The notes under the pieces: generated by a model | What the model saw: only the letters and a program-made list of their open reading frames with translations | What the model was told of the DNA's origin: nothing | The model's database searches: none | Made by a program: the position numbers and the translations under genes | Shown: positions 14,610 through 16,100 of the stretch, piece by piece | How positions within the stretch are numbered: position 1 is the stretch's first letter | How the letters are laid out: every line of letters begins with the position of its first letter | Origin: an uncultured Lachnospiraceae bacterium | Lineage (GTDB): Bacteria; Bacillota; Clostridia; Lachnospirales; Lachnospiraceae | Length of the DNA stretch: 16,100 nt | Assembly: GCA_910583615.1 (NCBI GenBank) | Contig: CAJTXP010000070.1 | Coordinates: forward strand, 1 to 16,100 | Direction: 5' to 3'

Positions 14610-14649
14610 GCCGGACATGGGATTTTGCCTCCTGTGTCCGGCCTTTTTT
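14610..14649 (+). terminator. terminator-like hairpin (+), holding a minus-strand ribosome binding site in its loop
   Basis: GCCGGACA (14610-14617) and TGTCCGGC (14635-14642) pair perfectly around a 17-base loop, followed by C and six T on the plus strand, which fits an intrinsic terminator. No plus-strand gene is visible upstream, so its transcript is missing or gone. On the minus strand the loop contains AGGAGG, and the ATG at 14618-14616 lies at the edge of the stem. Confidence 0.5.
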
Positions 14650-14731
14650 GAAAATCTGAATCTGATTTGTAATGCGATGCCAAAAATTGAAAACGGCTGA
14701 TTTTATTTGCGATGGGAGGAACCAAAAAGCA

Positions 14732-14868
14732 ATGAGCAAACGGACCGAAGAACTGAAAATCCGCATTTCCTCGGCGACAAGGAGCGGATAAAATTCAAAA
14801 AGGAGGACGCCGGCATTTTGACCATGAGCGCCTATCAGGCCCTTGCCAGTCTTGCCGCGATCCGATAA
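14732..14868 (+). pseudogene. frameshifted remnant of a MobC-like relaxosome protein
   Basis: GGGAGG (14714-14719) precedes ATG 14732, which opens MSKRTEELKIRIS and stops at 14791. One base out of phase, from 14776, the reading continues as DKERIKFKKEDAGILTMSAY and ends at a TAA at 14866-14868. Inserting a single base near 14773-14776 joins them into one reading: a basic beta strand (ELKIRIS) followed by two helices ending in MSAY. This is the ribbon-helix-helix pattern of plasmid and ICE relaxosome (MobC-type) accessory proteins, which bind near a transfer origin. The C-terminal two thirds of a normal MobC are missing. The family call rests on pattern memory, not on a search. Confidence 0.6.
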
Positions 14869-16100
14869 CGGTCGGGGGTGCAGGTTAACTCCGCTTTTTT
14901 GCTTTTCAAGGGGGCACAGACCCCTCCATTTTCTGCGGAACAGGAATAACAACGTTCGTGAATCGAACGCGCAGCCAGCCCCGGCAACGGGGCTGAAAAA
15001 GAGGGTTGGGGGATGCTTGCGAGGTAGCGCAACTTACACAGATTCCCGTTCACCAGATACAAGTCCCCGCCTTCCTCCGCCGGGATCGGGTTCATATCCT
15101 CCATCTCCCTGATATCATTCGTAGACAGCCACCCATTCTGCCGCCCCACAGAATACCCGGTCATCCGGCTCTGATAATCCCCCCGCAGAAGCCCGTCCAC
15201 ATTCAGCTTCACAAAATACTCCCGCTTCTCCCGGGGCAGCAAAAGCGCCCTCTGCAGCGACTGCTCCCACCGAACCACCCAGGGGTCCAGCGTATACTTC
15301 ACAAACTCCAAAGACTGCTGCTCAATATTACTAAAACTGCTCTTATCCAAATCCCCCACCATATGCGGCGGAATCCGGTACAGCCTGGCAATCTCATCCA
15401 CCTGGAACTTCCTGGTCTCCAGAAACTGCGCCTCCTCCGGCGGAACCCCGATCTGCTGGTACTTCATGCCCTCCTCCAGAACAGCCACCTTCCCCGCATT
15501 CTTAGAACCCCCATAAACAGCGTGCCAGCTCTCCCGCACCTTCGCCGGGTCCTTCAACACCCCCGGATGCTCCAGAACACCTCCCGGCGTGGCCCCATTC
15601 TCAAAGAACCCCGCCCCGTATTCCTCACAGGCCAGCGTCATCCCCACCGCATTCTTAGCCATGGCAATAGGCGAATACCCCACCAGCCCGTCAAACCCAA
15701 GCCCAGGGATATGCAGCACATCCTCCCGCCGAAGACAAACCCTGCCGTACTCCCCAAAATTCGGATTCTCGTCACTGTACCGGTCATAAACATAAAAAAT
15801 CTCCCCCTTATCGTCCCGGTCAACCTCCACCCGGTCCGGCAGCAGCGGATACAGCCCCAGCACCCGGCACCCGCCGTCCCGTATAATCTGCGCATAAGCA
15901 TTCCCCCAAATCAAAAGATGACTCATCAAAGTCTCCCGGAACACAAAAGAAGTCATCTCCGGGTTCGGCTCGTCATGCAGAAGATAATACAAAGGATGGT
16001 CATACACCCGCTCCTTCCCCTTCCCCGCATACCGGTACAAATGCACCGGCAGGGACGCCACAGCCTCCGCCAGAATCCGCACACAGGAATAGACCGCCGT
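14835..16100 (-). CDS. HK97-type phage portal protein, partial, 3' end replaced
   Basis: Forms the dodecameric portal ring at the head vertex of tailed phages. The 5' end lies beyond the window; 421 residues are visible, opening TAVYSCVRILAEAVASLPVH, a hallmark of this family. Further hallmarks are SHLLIWGNAYAQI, VLHIPGLGFDGLVGYSPI, FQVDEIARLYRIPPHMVGD, SFSNIEQQSLEFV and NPIPAEEGGDLYLVNGN. Portal-like sequence stops at about 15040, just after LVNGN; the last 67 or so residues are read from the inverted-repeat cluster and from the antisense of the MobC-like remnant and have unphage-like composition. The native C-terminus (usually some tens of residues) and the following protease and capsid genes are absent. 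It is thus the end of a prophage cut by another element, and probably non-functional. Confidence 0.85.
   Translation of the reverse strand, partial: TAVYSCVRILAEAVASLPVHLYRYAGKGKERVYDHPLYYLLHDEPNPEMTSFVFRETLMSHLLIWGNAYAQIIRDGGCRVLGLYPLLPDRVEVDRDDKGEIFYVYDRYSDENPNFGEYGRVCLRREDVLHIPGLGFDGLVGYSPIAMAKNAVGMTLACEEYGAGFFENGATPGGVLEHPGVLKDPAKVRESWHAVYGGSKNAGKVAVLEEGMKYQQIGVPPEEAQFLETRKFQVDEIARLYRIPPHMVGDLDKSSFSNIEQQSLEFVKYTLDPWVVRWEQSLQRALLLPREKREYFVKLNVDGLLRGDYQSRMTGYSVGRQNGWLSTNDIREMEDMNPIPAEEGGDLYLVNGNLCKLRYLASIPQPSFSAPLPGLAARSIHERCYSCSAENGGVCAPLKSKKAELTCTPDRYRIAARLARA
14909..15037. other. cluster of four inverted repeats, candidate transfer-origin (oriT) remnant
   Basis: Four perfect inverted repeats follow one another: AGGGG-N7-CCCCT (14909-14925), CGTTCG-N5-CGAACG (14953-14969), CAGCCCCG-N4-CGGGGCTG (14976-14995) and TTGCG-N6-CGCAA (15017-15032). 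On the minus strand the last is entered by TAAGTTGCGC, which loosely resembles the AAGTGCGC nick core of MOBQ-type origins. The cluster directly follows the MobC-like remnant and directly abuts the break in the phage portal gene. No relaxase gene is present. The reading frame of the portal passes through it by chance. An IS end or integration junction is the alternative. Confidence 0.38.

Noticed and set aside
14976..15000. CAGCCCCG hairpin as an intrinsic terminator
   Set aside because: On the plus strand it is followed by A, not T, and on the minus strand the T-run comes before the stem, so neither transcript would end there.
1..16100. CRISPR arrays, tRNA or rRNA genes, intact insertion sequences
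   Set aside because: I saw no regularly spaced repeats, no cloverleaf with CCA-type end, no rRNA signature, and no transposase with paired terminal repeats.

Overview
The window looks like the chromosome of a gut-type Clostridia member, most likely Lachnospiraceae (Bacillota). The grounds are the gene families present (a PHP-type histidinol phosphatase, an iscR-iscS-iscU-mnmA operon, a SpoVB-like flippase, a five-gene peptide/nickel-type ABC transporter), GC-rich codon third positions, strong AGGAGG-type ribosome binding sites and sigma-A promoters. The family placement is inference; no rRNA or other phylogenetic marker is present.

Layout. 1-144: an unassigned minus-strand reading frame running off the left edge. 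101-977: a promoter and a TTG-started PHP histidinol-phosphatase gene (+), closed by a hairpin shared with the convergent operon. 994-4398: a minus-strand operon for Fe-S assembly and tRNA thiolation: promoter, candidate operator, a 19-bp perfect hairpin in the leader, Rrf2/IscR-type regulator, cysteine desulfurase, IscU scaffold, MnmA. 4438-5964: SpoVB/MurJ-like lipid flippase (+). 5989-7130: promoter, class I DAHP synthase and terminator (+). 7130-12218: minus-strand ABC importer operon in the order binding lipoprotein, permease B, permease C, ATPase D, ATPase F. 12486-14226: minus-strand two-gene operon, SAM methyltransferase then LysR regulator. 14227-16100: a scrambled accessory patch with an unidentified small minus-strand gene, a + strand terminator, a frameshifted relaxosome-type (MobC-like) gene remnant, a cluster of four inverted repeats that looks like a transfer origin, and an HK97-type phage portal gene (minus) whose 3' end is replaced by that cluster.

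How the parts work together. IscS supplies sulfur both to the IscU scaffold and to MnmA, and the IscR-like protein probably senses Fe-S status. The most interesting signal is that the methyltransferase-LysR operon and the ABC importer operon, 2 kb apart, have nearly copied promoters. A 21-bp box (19 of 21 identical) that includes most of the -35 and an 18-bp palindrome (TGTTA-N6-TAACA core) over the -10 sit at identical spacing, while the 15 bases between them are unrelated. This makes methyltransferase, regulator and importer one likely regulon. The importer's binding protein ends in a histidine-rich HPHGHGW segment, which fits metal or metal-chelate uptake, but the substrate is not proven by sequence.
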